A stretch of DNA of 41,923 bases from a virus. The notes below the pieces were generated by a model. That model saw only the letters and a program-made list of their open reading frames with translations. It did no database searches and was not told the DNA's origin. A program made the translations under genes and the position numbers. Shown piece after piece: positions 30,412-39,360 of this stretch (positions are counted from its first letter, which is position 1; the number at the start of each line of letters is the position of its first letter). The stretch is taken from positions 1 through 41,923 of the IMG/VR virus record IMGVR_UViG_3300046755_000360. One strand, written 5' to 3'.

Positions 30412-30918
30412 ATGAATAATTTTGACATCACACATGAAGGTCGCACAACTCTGGCAGCGGATCGAAGCGCTGCCATTGATCTGGGCTATCCGACCGATGC
30501 CATCGCTGTTGCTATGAAAAGCGCAGCCAAGGCCGAGACCACAAAGGTGGCTGACGCCAACCGAGCCAAGTTGGCAAGTACCTCAGCGGGCAAGCTACAA
30601 GCCTATCGGATCAAAGAGCAGATCGCCCGCGATCCGGCCAATGCCGATGCTGCCGAGTTAGCCTTAATTGAGCGCGAAGCTGCAGCGCGGGGTATCAGCC
30701 GCGATGGTCTGATTTCCCTTATTGCCGCGCAGGCTACGGCCTACCGGCAGAATGCGCTTTTGATTGAGGCTCTTGAAGCCGAAGCGGGCGCGGCGATTGC
30801 AGCCATTCCCAATGATGCTTCTGACATCGAAGCACAAATCGCCAACGTGCTTGAAGCGGCAAAAGGCCAAGCAGAAATTGTGTTTGGTGAGGCTGTAAGT
30901 CTTATCGGTGGTGGCTGA
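30412..30918 (+). CDS. Putative fibre accessory/assembly protein
   Basis: 168 residues, alanine-rich and helical. GAGG six bases before ATG 30412 selects it over 30400. DAIAVAMKSAAKAETTKVADANRAKLASTSAGKLQAYRIKEQIARDPANADAAELALIEREAAARG resembles DUF4376-like fibre-associated proteins; a role in fibre assembly or in the distal fibre is plausible. It is the last gene before an intrinsic terminator. Confidence 0.6.
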   Translation: MNNFDITHEGRTTLAADRSAAIDLGYPTDAIAVAMKSAAKAETTKVADANRAKLASTSAGKLQAYRIKEQIARDPANADAAELALIEREAAARGISRDGLISLIAAQATAYRQNALLIEALEAEAGAAIAAIPNDASDIEAQIANVLEAAKGQAEIVFGEAVSLIGGG

Positions 30919-31055
30919 AAGTTTGCAGTTGCGGGGTTTCCCTTTCAGCTGATGCTGTCAGCTTCAATCAACAGCTAGTGAATAACGGTTTGGCGGTCAC
31001 GGCAAACTACTGAAGCGCATCTGCGCACAACCCGAATGGCGTGAAAGCCCTTCGC

Positions 31056-31082
31056 CCCGGCCAGCGTGCCGGGTTTTCTTTT
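31056..31082 (+). terminator. Intrinsic terminator before sheath gene
   Basis: CCCGGC (31056-31061) pairs with GCCGGG (31068-31073) and is followed by TTTTCTTTT. It ends a 137-bp gene-free gap after the fibre genes. Since the sheath follows within 20 bp, either a new promoter in the gap or read-through is needed; no clear promoter was seen. Confidence 0.75.
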
Positions 31083-31101
31083 GACCAAAGGAGAAAGACC
31101 T

Positions 31102-32280
31102 ATGGCTGACCTCAGCTTCCACCACGGCACCCGCCTTCAGGAGTCCAATGAGACCCCGGTTTTGGTGCAGGTGGCACAAACTGCCGTTGTAGGCCTCTTG
31201 GGCACTGCCCCTGAGGCCGACCCGGCGAAGTTCCCCATCAACACCCCCGTGCTGCTGAAAGGCAATCCTGCGGAGGCGGCTGATCTTGGCGCGACCGGCA
31301 CCCTTAAAGATGCCGTCGATGATGTGTTCGATCAAATCGGCGCGTACACCATCGTGATCCGGGTCGAGGAGGGTCTTGATGACGCCGCAACGATGACCAA
31401 CTTGGTGGGTGATGCCACGCAGCTCACTGGTGTGCACGCGCTGAAAAAGGCAGAGGCTCAGCTGGGCATTAAGCCGCGGCTGATTGCTATCCCGGGCTTC
31501 ACCAGTGGCGACGGCGTTACCGCAAATCCCGTTGTGGCTGAGCTGGTCGGGGTTCTGGATCAGCTGAAGGCTGTTGGGTTTGTTGATGGGCCCGACACCA
31601 CCGACGAGGATGCCCTCGCCTATCGCGAACTGATCGGCTCGCAACGCGTCTATGTTGTGGATCCGAAAGTTCTCGTTTGGGATACCGAAACCAACGCATA
31701 TGCTGCGCGCCCTGCATCGGCTCGGTTTGCTGGCGTCCAGGCTCGCGTGGATACCAATCTTGGGTTCTGGCACTCGCTGTCAAACAAAAACATCAATGGT
31801 ATCGGCGGCGCATCTCGCACCGTGACTTACGGCCTGCAATCTGACTACCTCAACGAAAACCATGTCGGCACCATCATCAATATGGGGTCGGGCTTCATCA
31901 CTTGGGGCAACCGCGCGGCAACCACCGATGACCTCTGGGTGTTCCTGTCTGTGCGCCGCACTGCTGACTTCATCAATGAGGCCATTGAAAAGGCGTATCT
32001 TGAATTTGTGGATAAGCCATTCTCGGCCGCGAACCTGAAGTTCATGCTGGAAAGCGGCAATGCCGCCATGCGGACCTTCAAGGCCTCCGGGGCTATTTTG
32101 GGCGGTCGCGTCTGGATTGATGAGACCCTGAATGAGCCCACCGAAATGGCCGCGGGCAAGATCACGCTCTCGATGGAATTCGAGCCGCCCGCGCCTATGG
32201 AGGACATCCGTTTCATCGCCCACCGCAACATCCAGTACTATCTGGAACTGACCAAAGAGGCGCTGAAGGCGGCAGCCTAA
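31102..32280 (+). CDS. Tail sheath protein (FI)
   Basis: 392-residue contractile sheath protein of the P2 FI family: HHGTRLQESNETPVLVQVAQTAVVGLLGTAPEADPAKFPINTPVLL, the variable outer domain, and the conserved C-terminal GFITWGNRAATTDDLWVFLSVRRTADFINEAI and DIRFIAHRNIQYYLELTKEAL. AAAGGAG before ATG 31102 is near consensus, fitting high expression. Confidence 0.95.
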   Translation: MADLSFHHGTRLQESNETPVLVQVAQTAVVGLLGTAPEADPAKFPINTPVLLKGNPAEAADLGATGTLKDAVDDVFDQIGAYTIVIRVEEGLDDAATMTNLVGDATQLTGVHALKKAEAQLGIKPRLIAIPGFTSGDGVTANPVVAELVGVLDQLKAVGFVDGPDTTDEDALAYRELIGSQRVYVVDPKVLVWDTETNAYAARPASARFAGVQARVDTNLGFWHSLSNKNINGIGGASRTVTYGLQSDYLNENHVGTIINMGSGFITWGNRAATTDDLWVFLSVRRTADFINEAIEKAYLEFVDKPFSAANLKFMLESGNAAMRTFKASGAILGGRVWIDETLNEPTEMAAGKITLSMEFEPPAPMEDIRFIAHRNIQYYLELTKEALKAAA

Positions 32281-32306
32281 AGGCACCGCCCACTGCGATC
32301 TGGAAG

Positions 32307-32331
32307 CCAAGCGCGCACCCCGCGCGCTTGG
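32307..32331 (+). repeat. Hairpin between sheath and tube genes
   Basis: Ten-base perfect arms CCAAGCGCGC (32307-32316) and GCGCGCTTGG (32322-32331) around a 5-base loop, with no T-run. Comparable in style to the hairpin behind the capsid gene. Confidence 0.8.
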
Positions 32332-32364
32332 TCTGCAACATTGCGCTGACAAGGAGAAACAGCC

Positions 32365-32871
32365 ATGAAATCCACCCCAGCCCTCATCCTGCGCAACTGC
32401 GCGCTTTGGGTGAACGAAGACGTCAAGGTCGGGCAGATGTCCGAAGTGACCATTCCCGCGTTCAAGGTGAAGACCGAAGGGCTTCGCAACGCCGGTATGG
32501 TGAAAGAGCGTCAGGTTTCGCTCGGATATGAAACCGATGACCTGAAATTCAAGATGACCGCCATGGATCCCGCCACGGTGACCGAGCTGACCGGCAAACC
32601 CGGTTATGAGTTGCCCTTCATGGTCACCGGCGCTCTGGCCGATGAAGATGGCACCATGACGAATGCAACACTCTACCTGCGCGGCTTCATGAAGTCCTTT
32701 GATTTCGGCACATGGAAGCCCGGCGATAAGGCCGAATCCGAGTACGAATTTGTCTGGCACTACTTCAAGCTGGACATCGGCGGTCAGACCCGCGTCGAAG
32801 CCGATGACTTCGACGTGAGCATCAACGGCGTTAGCCAGACCGGCGATATCCGCGCCGCACTGCTGCTGTAA
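32365..32871 (+). CDS. Tail tube protein (FII)
   Basis: 168-residue P2 FII-family inner tube protein: LRNCALWVNEDVKVGQMSEVTIPAFKVKTEGLRNAGMVKERQVSLGYE and FDFGTWKPGDKAESEYEFVWHYFKLDIGGQTRVEADDFDVSINGV are characteristic. AAGGAG precedes the start. Hexameric rings of it line the tail lumen inside the sheath. Confidence 0.95.
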   Translation: MKSTPALILRNCALWVNEDVKVGQMSEVTIPAFKVKTEGLRNAGMVKERQVSLGYETDDLKFKMTAMDPATVTELTGKPGYELPFMVTGALADEDGTMTNATLYLRGFMKSFDFGTWKPGDKAESEYEFVWHYFKLDIGGQTRVEADDFDVSINGVSQTGDIRAALLL

Positions 32872-32880
32872 GGGGGCATC

Positions 32881-33180
32881 ATGGAATATCCTATCGAAGT
32901 GCCGCTGAAGCGTCCCGTTGAGGTTGATGGCAAGACGATCGACAAGCTCTCATTCGACGAGCCCGATCTTGCGACCAGCATTGCTGTCGAAGAGGCGCAA
33001 TCCCCCGCCCTCCAGACGGCCACCCTTCTAGCGGGCATGGCGGGCGTAGACCGCTCGGTGATGCTGAAGGTGAAGGAAAGCGATTTCCGAGAGATCGGCA
33101 AACTCGTTTTGCGCCCCTATCAAGCGCATGTGGCCGCGCAGCAGGGGTCTGACGCGGGAAACGACCAACCGGCAAAGTAG
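32881..33180 (+). CDS. Tail assembly chaperone E
   Basis: 99-residue P2 gpE-type chaperone of tape-measure folding and tube length (IEVPLKRPVEVDGKTIDKLSFDEPDLATSIAVEEAQ...LAGMAGVDRSVMLKVKESDFREIGKLV). A slippery site 18 bp before its stop allows a -1 shift to the E' extension, as in P2 E/E+E' and lambda G/GT. Confidence 0.9.
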   Translation: MEYPIEVPLKRPVEVDGKTIDKLSFDEPDLATSIAVEEAQSPALQTATLLAGMAGVDRSVMLKVKESDFREIGKLVLRPYQAHVAAQQGSDAGNDQPAK

Positions 33181-33329
33181 CGAAAGACCTGCGCTTTGCC
33201 GCGGGGTTTGTTGCGAAGGCGCTTTCCACCCCGCTCCCGCAGGTGCTGGCCATGAAGGTCAGTGAGTTCGACATCTGGCAAGACACTGCCCGCGATGTAT
33301 GGGACGCAACCCGTTTGAAATTCGAATAG
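32881..33329 (+). CDS. Frameshift product E-E' of the tail chaperone
   Basis: A -1 slip at GGGAAAC (33156-33162, read G-GGA-AAC in the zero frame) joins 94 residues of E to 55 residues in the overlapping frame (RPTGKVAKDLRFAAGF...LAMKVSEFDIWQDTARDVWDATRLKFE), giving about 149 residues. The extension contains the SEFDIW-like block common to GpT/E' proteins. The lengths are close to those of P2. Confidence 0.88.
33156..33162 (+). promoter_or_regulatory. Programmed -1 frameshift slippery site
   Basis: GGGAAAC matches the X-XXY-YYZ heptamer in the correct phase and differs from lambda's G/GT slip site (GGGAAAG) only in the last base. The zero-frame stop (33178-33180) lies 16 bases downstream; a coding -1 frame continues to 33329. 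Confidence 0.88.
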
Positions 33330-33331
33330 GG

Positions 33332-33550
33332 TCAGTCGTCAGACAGAGGGCGCTGAAAGGCGTTCAGCTCGTCTCGCTTCAAAGGGCGCGATGGCCCGCT
33401 TTGGTGCGTCATGGCGCGATAGATCGCGATCAGCAGTGCAGCGAATGCCAGGGCGCCCCACACCCCACCTGCAAATACGCCGACAAAGATTGTCGCCGCG
33501 ACAGCGGCGGCAATCATGAAGATGGCAAAGATCATCGCGAAGATTTCCAT
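33332..33550 (-). CDS. Small two-TM membrane protein on the reverse strand
   Basis: 72-residue frame with two hydrophobic helices (residues 2-26 and 28-45: MIFAIFMIAAAVAATIFVG and WGALAFAALLIAIY) and a charged C-terminus. It lies between E' and the tape measure gene but is read in the opposite direction, with its stop three bases from the E' stop. No strong ribosome site. It may be a cargo gene; a chance hydrophobic frame cannot be excluded. Confidence 0.5.
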   Translation of the reverse strand: MEIFAMIFAIFMIAAAVAATIFVGVFAGGVWGALAFAALLIAIYRAMTHQSGPSRPLKRDELNAFQRPLSDD

Positions 33551-33600
33551 GCCTGATACATAGGCTCCCTCCTCAATCAGTTCAATGTGAGTACTGACTT

Positions 33601-36600
33601 ATGGCGACCAAGCGCATCGAAACCCTCCTTAGCATTAAGGCGATCGACCAGTATTCGAACACCTTGCGCAATATGCGAACCGCTACCGGTCGGTTTGCAG
33701 ATGGTGTCCGCACTGAATTGAGCAGCCTGCAAGGCATTCGAGGGCCGCTGCGACTGATCGAGGACTTCCGCAAGCAGCAAGATGTGGTGCGCAAATCAGG
33801 CGCCGCCATGGAGCAGGCTCGTGAAAAACAGCGCCGCTTGCTTGCCGAAATCCGCGCGACAAACAGCCCGACAGCTCAGATGCGCCGTGAGTTCGACCGC
33901 GCTCGAACGGCGGCCGATAGGCTTGAACAGCAGCACCATCAGAACCGCCGCACGCTGTCCGGGCTTCGGGGTCAAATGCGTAGCGCGGATATCAACACCG
34001 CAGACCTTGCGGGCGAGCAGCGGCGGCTTGCTGGATCAGTCGATCGCGTCACCACATCGATCGGCAGCCAGATCGATCGCCTGCGTCGACTGGAGACAAT
34101 GCAGACCCGCATCGCTGAAGGTCGTGAGCGGATGGATAGGTCACTGGCAACCGCCAGCAATGTCGCAATCACCGGCTTTGCGTCGATACATTCCGGCAAG
34201 CGCATCCTGACCGCGCTCTCGGGCCCGGTGCAGCAGGCGGTCGAATTTGAAAGCGCGATGTCTGACGTCCGGAAGGTTGTAGACTTCGACACGCCAGAGG
34301 CGTTTTCCGAGATGTCCGAGGACATCCTGGAGCTTTCCACCCGTATCCCCATGGCGGGGGACGGTTTGGCGCAAATCGTTGCCGCTGGCGGTCAGTCGGA
34401 TATCGCCCGCGAAGAACTGCTGAAGTTTGCAGAAACGGCGGCAAAAATCGGTGTCGCGTTCGATATCTCTGCGGCGCAGTCTGGCGATTCCATGGCCAGC
34501 ATCAAAACGCAACTTGGCCTCACAGTCGAAGAGACTAGTGCGCTTTTCGATGCGATGAACCACCTGTCTAACAACATGGCTTCGACGGCTCCGAAGGTGT
34601 TGGATTTCACCACCCGCGTGGCTGCGGACGGCGAAGTCAAAGGCTTCAATGCGACCGAAACCATCGCATTCGGCTCTGCAATGATTGCAGCAGGGGGTGG
34701 CGCTGACGTGGCTGCGACATCGTTTCGGAATATGGGTAAGGCGCTGGCCCGGGGCGCGGCCTCCACACCTAAGCAGCGGGCCGCTTTCGAGTCGCTTGGC
34801 TTGAGCGCGGCAGATGTTGCGAAGCGCATGCAGGAAGATGCGGTTGGCACCACGTTGGATGTCATGGAGCGCATCAACCAGATGCCTGCTCATATTCAGT
34901 CATCAACCATGTCGCAGATTTTTGGCGATGAGGCACGTGCAGTGACGCCTCTTATCAATCGCCTTGATCTGCTTAAGGGGGCATTGGGACTGGTTTCGGA
35001 TGAACAGCAGTACCTCGGCAGCGCCGAGGCTGAGTATGCCGAGCGCGCGAAAACTACCGCCAATAACCTTCAGCTGATGCGAAACCAGATGTCCCGCCTT
35101 GGCATCAGTATCGGTGAGGTGGTCTTGCCCCCACTGAATGACCTACTCGAAGTGTCGCAAGGTGTCATCGATCGCATGGTGGCGTGGACGAAAGAGAACC
35201 CCAAACTAACCAAAGGTCTCGTTATTGGCGCCACTGCGTTTGGCGCTCTGGCAGTGGCAGGGGGTGCTGTGTTGACCGTCGCAGGCGGCCTGATCGGGAC
35301 GATGGCAGTTCTGCGCTTCGGTTTGGTTGGGTTGGGCGCTCGCGCGGTATTCGCGGGCGGCGAGGTTGCAACGTTGGCGTCCAGTATCGTTCGCGCCGGC
35401 CGCAGCGGTTCGGGTCTCGCGCGCCTCGGCACGGGGTTGACCGCATTTACCACTAGCCGTGCGGGCGCAATGAGGGCGGTCAGCGGCGCTTTGCGTGGGT
35501 TTGCCGGGATCACTGGGCTACGCGTGGTGGCCACGGCCCTGACGGGCCTCGTCGGCGTCGTGGGCACCATCAGCGCCCCTGTGTGGGTGGCGGTCGCCGG
35601 GGCTGTTGCCGCGGTTGGGGCTGCATGGAAGTACTGGGATCGGATTTCCTCGATCGTCAGCGGCGTTGCTTCGGCGATCGGAGAGCGGCTCCAGCCCGTG
35701 CTGGAAAGCATCAAGCCGGTGCTGGAGTTCTTGTCACCTGTGATCGACGGGGTGAAAACCGCATTCTCGGGGATCGGGGACGTCATCAGTGACGTTGTGT
35801 CGGCCATTCGTGAGTTCTTTTCCGGTGACCTTTTCTCGCGCGAAGTGCTGACCGATGAGGAAAAAGCCCGTCTAGAAAATAGCGCATCTGAAATGACCGA
35901 TAAGATCATCGACGGTATTGCGTCGGGGGTTTCTGGTGTCTTCCAGGTTGGCCGCGAAATCATCGTCAGTCTTTGGGATGGCGCGCGAGCTGAATTCGCT
36001 GAGTTCATTGAATGGGTGAAGGGCATGCCTGCGCGCATCATTGGTTCAATTGGCGTGATCGAGATGTCCGATGTGTTTGATTGGGGTGGACCGCCAAGCT
36101 GGTGGATCTCCATCTTTAGCGGAGATGAGGCGAAAATTGCTGCGCCGACCATTATTGACGCTCCAAATTTTCCCCAGCTGCCAGCCGCGCAGCAGTCAGC
36201 TGCGGAGACAGTGGTTTCAGTGGCGCAGGCCGGGCAGTTACCGACGCCCCGCCGTCTGCAAGATTTACGCGAACACGCGACCAGTCTTCGTGAAGAGATC
36301 GCGAGAATTCAGGGGCAAATTGATAACCTCGGCCAGGGTCCGATGGCTGATACCATGGAGATCCCGCTGCGACAGGATATGGACGCCCGCCGCCGGGAGC
36401 TGCAAGAGGTCGAGACGGAACTGTCGACCGCTGAGAAGCGAGCGGACGAGCTGACCTCTGCGCTTCAGGTTCTGGACGGAACTGAGGCGACACCTGAGAT
36501 CAGCACTGCATCCATCGATCGTGCGAATGAAAAAGTGGCACGCCTGCTGGCGCAGTTACGGGCAATCCCATCTGCGGGGACCGGCTCGGTCGCAAGCCCG

Positions 36601-37056
36601 AAGCCCGCTGGGGCGCGTGCGCTTGGGGGGCCGGTTCGGTCTGGCCTGCCCTATCTGGTGAATGAGAACACTCCTCGATCTGAGTGGTTTGTCCCGTCTC
36701 AGTCAGGAGGGATTCTGAATGTATCTCAGGCGCAATCCGCACTTCGAGCTCACATGACCTCGATGTCCTTCCGCCCGATCCCCACGAACCCCTCTCTGAC
36801 AAGGCTTCACCGGGGGGCTCAGGGGCTGCGTGCGGCGAGCTTGGCGGTTCTGACCAGCTCGGCCGTCACGATGCCAGCCGCGGCGCAGTCTGCCCCGCCG
36901 GTCAAGCCCGGCAGCAGTTCCGTCACGGTGCAGATCGAAAACTTCACCGTGCAGGTTCCGTCTGGCGTCTCTGATCCCGAGGCGATCGCAGACCTCGTGT
37001 CTGAGCGCATCGGGCAGCGGGTGTCCGCCACGATCACTGCAAGCTTTTCAGACTAA
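33601..37056 (+). CDS. Tail tape measure protein
   Basis: 1151-residue tape measure protein that sets tail length and is ejected with the DNA. The N-terminal coiled coil (to about residue 195) is followed by the TIGR01760 core (FESAMSDVRKVVDFDTPEAFSEMSEDILELSTRIPMAGDGLAQIVAAGGQSDI...). A hydrophobic stretch at about 545-690 (LVIGATAFGALAVAGGAVLTVAGGLIG and later VAVAGAVAAVGA) is followed by amphipathic helices and a second coiled coil around 895-970. The C-terminus is compact. The ribosome site is weak. Several long antisense frames across the gene are shadows. Confidence 0.94.
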   Translation: MATKRIETLLSIKAIDQYSNTLRNMRTATGRFADGVRTELSSLQGIRGPLRLIEDFRKQQDVVRKSGAAMEQAREKQRRLLAEIRATNSPTAQMRREFDRARTAADRLEQQHHQNRRTLSGLRGQMRSADINTADLAGEQRRLAGSVDRVTTSIGSQIDRLRRLETMQTRIAEGRERMDRSLATASNVAITGFASIHSGKRILTALSGPVQQAVEFESAMSDVRKVVDFDTPEAFSEMSEDILELSTRIPMAGDGLAQIVAAGGQSDIAREELLKFAETAAKIGVAFDISAAQSGDSMASIKTQLGLTVEETSALFDAMNHLSNNMASTAPKVLDFTTRVAADGEVKGFNATETIAFGSAMIAAGGGADVAATSFRNMGKALARGAASTPKQRAAFESLGLSAADVAKRMQEDAVGTTLDVMERINQMPAHIQSSTMSQIFGDEARAVTPLINRLDLLKGALGLVSDEQQYLGSAEAEYAERAKTTANNLQLMRNQMSRLGISIGEVVLPPLNDLLEVSQGVIDRMVAWTKENPKLTKGLVIGATAFGALAVAGGAVLTVAGGLIGTMAVLRFGLVGLGARAVFAGGEVATLASSIVRAGRSGSGLARLGTGLTAFTTSRAGAMRAVSGALRGFAGITGLRVVATALTGLVGVVGTISAPVWVAVAGAVAAVGAAWKYWDRISSIVSGVASAIGERLQPVLESIKPVLEFLSPVIDGVKTAFSGIGDVISDVVSAIREFFSGDLFSREVLTDEEKARLENSASEMTDKIIDGIASGVSGVFQVGREIIVSLWDGARAEFAEFIEWVKGMPARIIGSIGVIEMSDVFDWGGPPSWWISIFSGDEAKIAAPTIIDAPNFPQLPAAQQSAAETVVSVAQAGQLPTPRRLQDLREHATSLREEIARIQGQIDNLGQGPMADTMEIPLRQDMDARRRELQEVETELSTAEKRADELTSALQVLDGTEATPEISTASIDRANEKVARLLAQLRAIPSAGTGSVASPKPAGARALGGPVRSGLPYLVNENTPRSEWFVPSQSGGILNVSQAQSALRAHMTSMSFRPIPTNPSLTRLHRGAQGLRAASLAVLTSSAVTMPAAAQSAPPVKPGSSSVTVQIENFTVQVPSGVSDPEAIADLVSERIGQRVSATITASFSD

Positions 37057-37065
37057 GGAGGTGAC

Positions 37066-37488
37066 ATGGCTGGACCTGTGACCATGGCCCTGGGGCCATT
37101 CATGTTTCGTGCCCATGGCTTTGGCTACAACGGGCTGGGCCGGAAGCTGGATACCACATGGGCTGAAATTGAAACGGCAGGGCGTCTGAACGCCCTGCAA
37201 TGGACCGGCCCGCGCAGCGAGGCGGTGACGATCAACGGTGTCCTATTTCCGCAAGAGTTCGGTGGTATCGGCACGCTTGAGGGGGCACGCCTTGCGGCCA
37301 AGTCAGGCTTGCCCCTGATGCTGGTGTCGCTCGGGGGAAAGGTTTTTGGCAGCCACGCAATTCAGAAGATCGATGAGGATCGAGGATTTCATGATCGCTA
37401 CGGTACCCCCGGCCGAAACGCTTATACCATCGAGGTAAAGCGGATCGGTGCCGGGTTCTCTCTCCTATCCTTGCTGGGGGCATTCTAA
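37066..37488 (+). CDS. Tail protein gpU
   Basis: 140-residue P2 gpU family: MALGPFMFRAHGFGYNGLGRKLDTTWAEIETAGRLNALQWTGPRSEAVTINGVLFPQEFGGIGTLEGAR is diagnostic. It helps complete the tail and follows the tape measure gene as in P2. GGAGG lies close before the start. The stop overlaps gpX by one base. Confidence 0.93.
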   Translation: MAGPVTMALGPFMFRAHGFGYNGLGRKLDTTWAEIETAGRLNALQWTGPRSEAVTINGVLFPQEFGGIGTLEGARLAAKSGLPLMLVSLGGKVFGSHAIQKIDEDRGFHDRYGTPGRNAYTIEVKRIGAGFSLLSLLGAF

Positions 37489-37700
37489 TGGCAGGCACCT
37501 ACGTCACCCGCGCAGGGGATGCGCTCGACCTCATTTGCTTACGTGAATACAGCGCGCAATCCGGTGCTGTTGAGCGCGTCCTGGAAGCAAACCCCCACAT
37601 CAAAACGGTAGCGCATCGGCTTCCAGGGGGCATTGAGATCACGCTACCTGACATCGCGATCCAAGAGAAGTCCGGTCAGCCGCTGAGGCTGTGGGACTAA
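37488..37700 (+). CDS. Tail protein gpX (LysM-like)
   Basis: 70-residue P2 gpX type protein with a LysM-like fold (TYVTRAGDALDLICLREYSAQSGAVERVLEANPHI...LPGGIEITLPDI). It is thought to bind the tail hub. It overlaps both neighbours by one base. Confidence 0.92.
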   Translation: MAGTYVTRAGDALDLICLREYSAQSGAVERVLEANPHIKTVAHRLPGGIEITLPDIAIQEKSGQPLRLWD

Positions 37701-38689
37701 TGACACATCCTCAAATCGTTGTCACCGTCGACGGGGTTCCGGTGTCCGGGCCCTTCTTTGAGCGGCTGGTGAGCCTGACCATCACTGATCGGGAGGGCAT
37801 CCAGTCGGACACCTTGGAGATGACCTTTAACGACGCGCCGCCGCATTTCCAGTCACCGCGCCGCGGGGCCGTTGTGTCTGCCACGATATTAAACGGCGCA
37901 ATCGGGGCGTTTGTCGGCTCCTACATTGTCGATCGAGTGGAGTTCGCTTGCCTGCCCTACACGATCACGGTCAGGGGGCATTCTGCCGATCTTCGCTCAG
38001 CGATGAAGGCGAGCAAAACCAAGCACTGGGATGGCGTTTCAGTAAAAAGCATCGTCGAGGAAAAGGCCGGCGACTACGGCCTGGAGGCTAAGGTATCCGA
38101 TGTTGTTTCAGGGCACGTCTATGAGTGGATTGCTCAGCAAGATGAATCGGACCTGAACTTTCTAGAGCGCCTCGCGCGCCGTCATGGCGCCCTGTTCACG
38201 ATCAAGAACGGCACCCTCCTCTGGCTGGAACGCGGCGCGGGAAAAACAGCAGACGGAACCGCCATCCCCCCGACGATCGTGCTTGCGCCAGCGGTGATCG
38301 AAGGATCATGCCGCCTGTCCGAAACTGATGTCGATCGGTTCAAGACGGTCAAGGCTTATTGGCAAGACCGGAAGGGAGCAAAACGTCAGGAGATCACCGT
38401 CGAAGCAGACCCCGAGGCGGGTGGAGAGCATGTACTCCGCGACCCCTACAGCTCGAAAGAAGAGGCGACATCCGCAGCCAAGGCGGCCGCACGAGAAATG
38501 ATGCGCGGGCTTATCGAAACCCAGTGCTCGATCGTTGGCCGCCCCGCCCTCATGGCGGGGCAGCCGCTCGTCTACGCCGGTGTGCGCCCGCTGGTCGATG
38601 GTCGGGAATTCATTCTCGATCGTGTCACACACTCCTTCACGAAGTCTGGCGGTTTGCGCACCGCATTTACGGGGAAAGCTAAAGTATGA
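37700..38689 (+). CDS. Tail hub/late control protein gpD
   Basis: 329-residue P2 gpD family hub protein that connects the tube to the spike. Recognisable segments: VSLTITDREGIQSDTLEMTFND, GAFVGSYIVDRVEFACLPYTITVRGHSADLRSAMKASKTKHWDGVSVKSIVEE, ESDLNFLERLARRHGALF, and C-terminal FILDRVTHSFTKSGGLRTAF. ATG 37700 overlaps the gpX stop (TAATG). The stop overlaps the next gene by ATGA. Confidence 0.93.
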   Translation: MTHPQIVVTVDGVPVSGPFFERLVSLTITDREGIQSDTLEMTFNDAPPHFQSPRRGAVVSATILNGAIGAFVGSYIVDRVEFACLPYTITVRGHSADLRSAMKASKTKHWDGVSVKSIVEEKAGDYGLEAKVSDVVSGHVYEWIAQQDESDLNFLERLARRHGALFTIKNGTLLWLERGAGKTADGTAIPPTIVLAPAVIEGSCRLSETDVDRFKTVKAYWQDRKGAKRQEITVEADPEAGGEHVLRDPYSSKEEATSAAKAAAREMMRGLIETQCSIVGRPALMAGQPLVYAGVRPLVDGREFILDRVTHSFTKSGGLRTAFTGKAKV

Positions 38690-39291
38690 ATGAAAAGACG
38701 AAGACGAAGGCGCGTGAACGTGCAGAGTCAGCGTTTCTTTGGTGGCGCATCATCGCCACCGCCTGTGGCGTTGCAGCTGCGCTATGGGTTCAATTGATCG
38801 GCCCCGGGGTGCAGGAATGGATCCGTGAGTTTTCCGGTCAAAACGAGATGCGCCGCGACTTCAATAACCAGTTCAGCGGCATGTCTGAGCGGCTGGAATA
38901 TATCGAACGTGTTCTGCCGGCGCCGCCGGTGGTCGACTGGATACCCGAAGCATCTTTCCAGGTCGGCGCGTGCACCTCTCGGCGTTGCGTTTACCGCTTG
39001 GTCGGCTCTCGAACTGAGTTCGGCGAAAACTGCGGACGTCCCCGCGAAGTAGAGGTCTTCTTACGGTTATCAAGCGGGCGTCAGCTGCGCATAGGCTATA
39101 GCGGAGATTTTCGACCTGTGGAGCTGGGCCGCACCCCGCAAGAGTTTGATGTCCCGCTCAATCTTCCACCCCTAATTGCTGAGGGCGAATACTACTGGCG
39201 CAGTCGTGCTGTTTACCCTGAGTGCACTGGCCCCCGAGAGCCTATCCCAAGATTCTCGCCATGGTGGCCCTTGAACGTAAGCCGCGGCTGA
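38686..39291 (+). CDS. Membrane-anchored protein at start of lysis cluster
   Basis: 201 residues. A basic N-terminus (KTKTKARERAES) precedes one transmembrane helix (WWRIIATACGVAAALWVQLIGP), then a short coiled-coil part (MRRDFNNQFSGMSERLEYIERVL) and a beta-rich domain with cysteines, probably periplasmic (N-in, C-out). Coupled to gpD by ATGA. Not a recognised holin; possibly involved in lysis or host envelope modification. Confidence 0.65.
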   Translation: MNEKTKTKARERAESAFLWWRIIATACGVAAALWVQLIGPGVQEWIREFSGQNEMRRDFNNQFSGMSERLEYIERVLPAPPVVDWIPEASFQVGACTSRRCVYRLVGSRTEFGENCGRPREVEVFLRLSSGRQLRIGYSGDFRPVELGRTPQEFDVPLNLPPLIAEGEYYWRSRAVYPECTGPREPIPRFSPWWPLNVSRG

Positions 39292-39360
39292 AAACCAGAT
39301 CACTGAAAACTCAACCACTACACCCCGCCTGCGGGGCCTTTGAACATGGAAGGATCGAAC

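Noticed and set aside
31780-32760. 326-aa minus-strand frame across the sheath and tube genes
   Set aside because: Antisense to two clearly recognised tail genes.
35070-36152. 360-aa minus-strand frame in the tape measure gene
   Set aside because: Serine/proline/threonine-rich shadow of an unambiguous tape measure protein.
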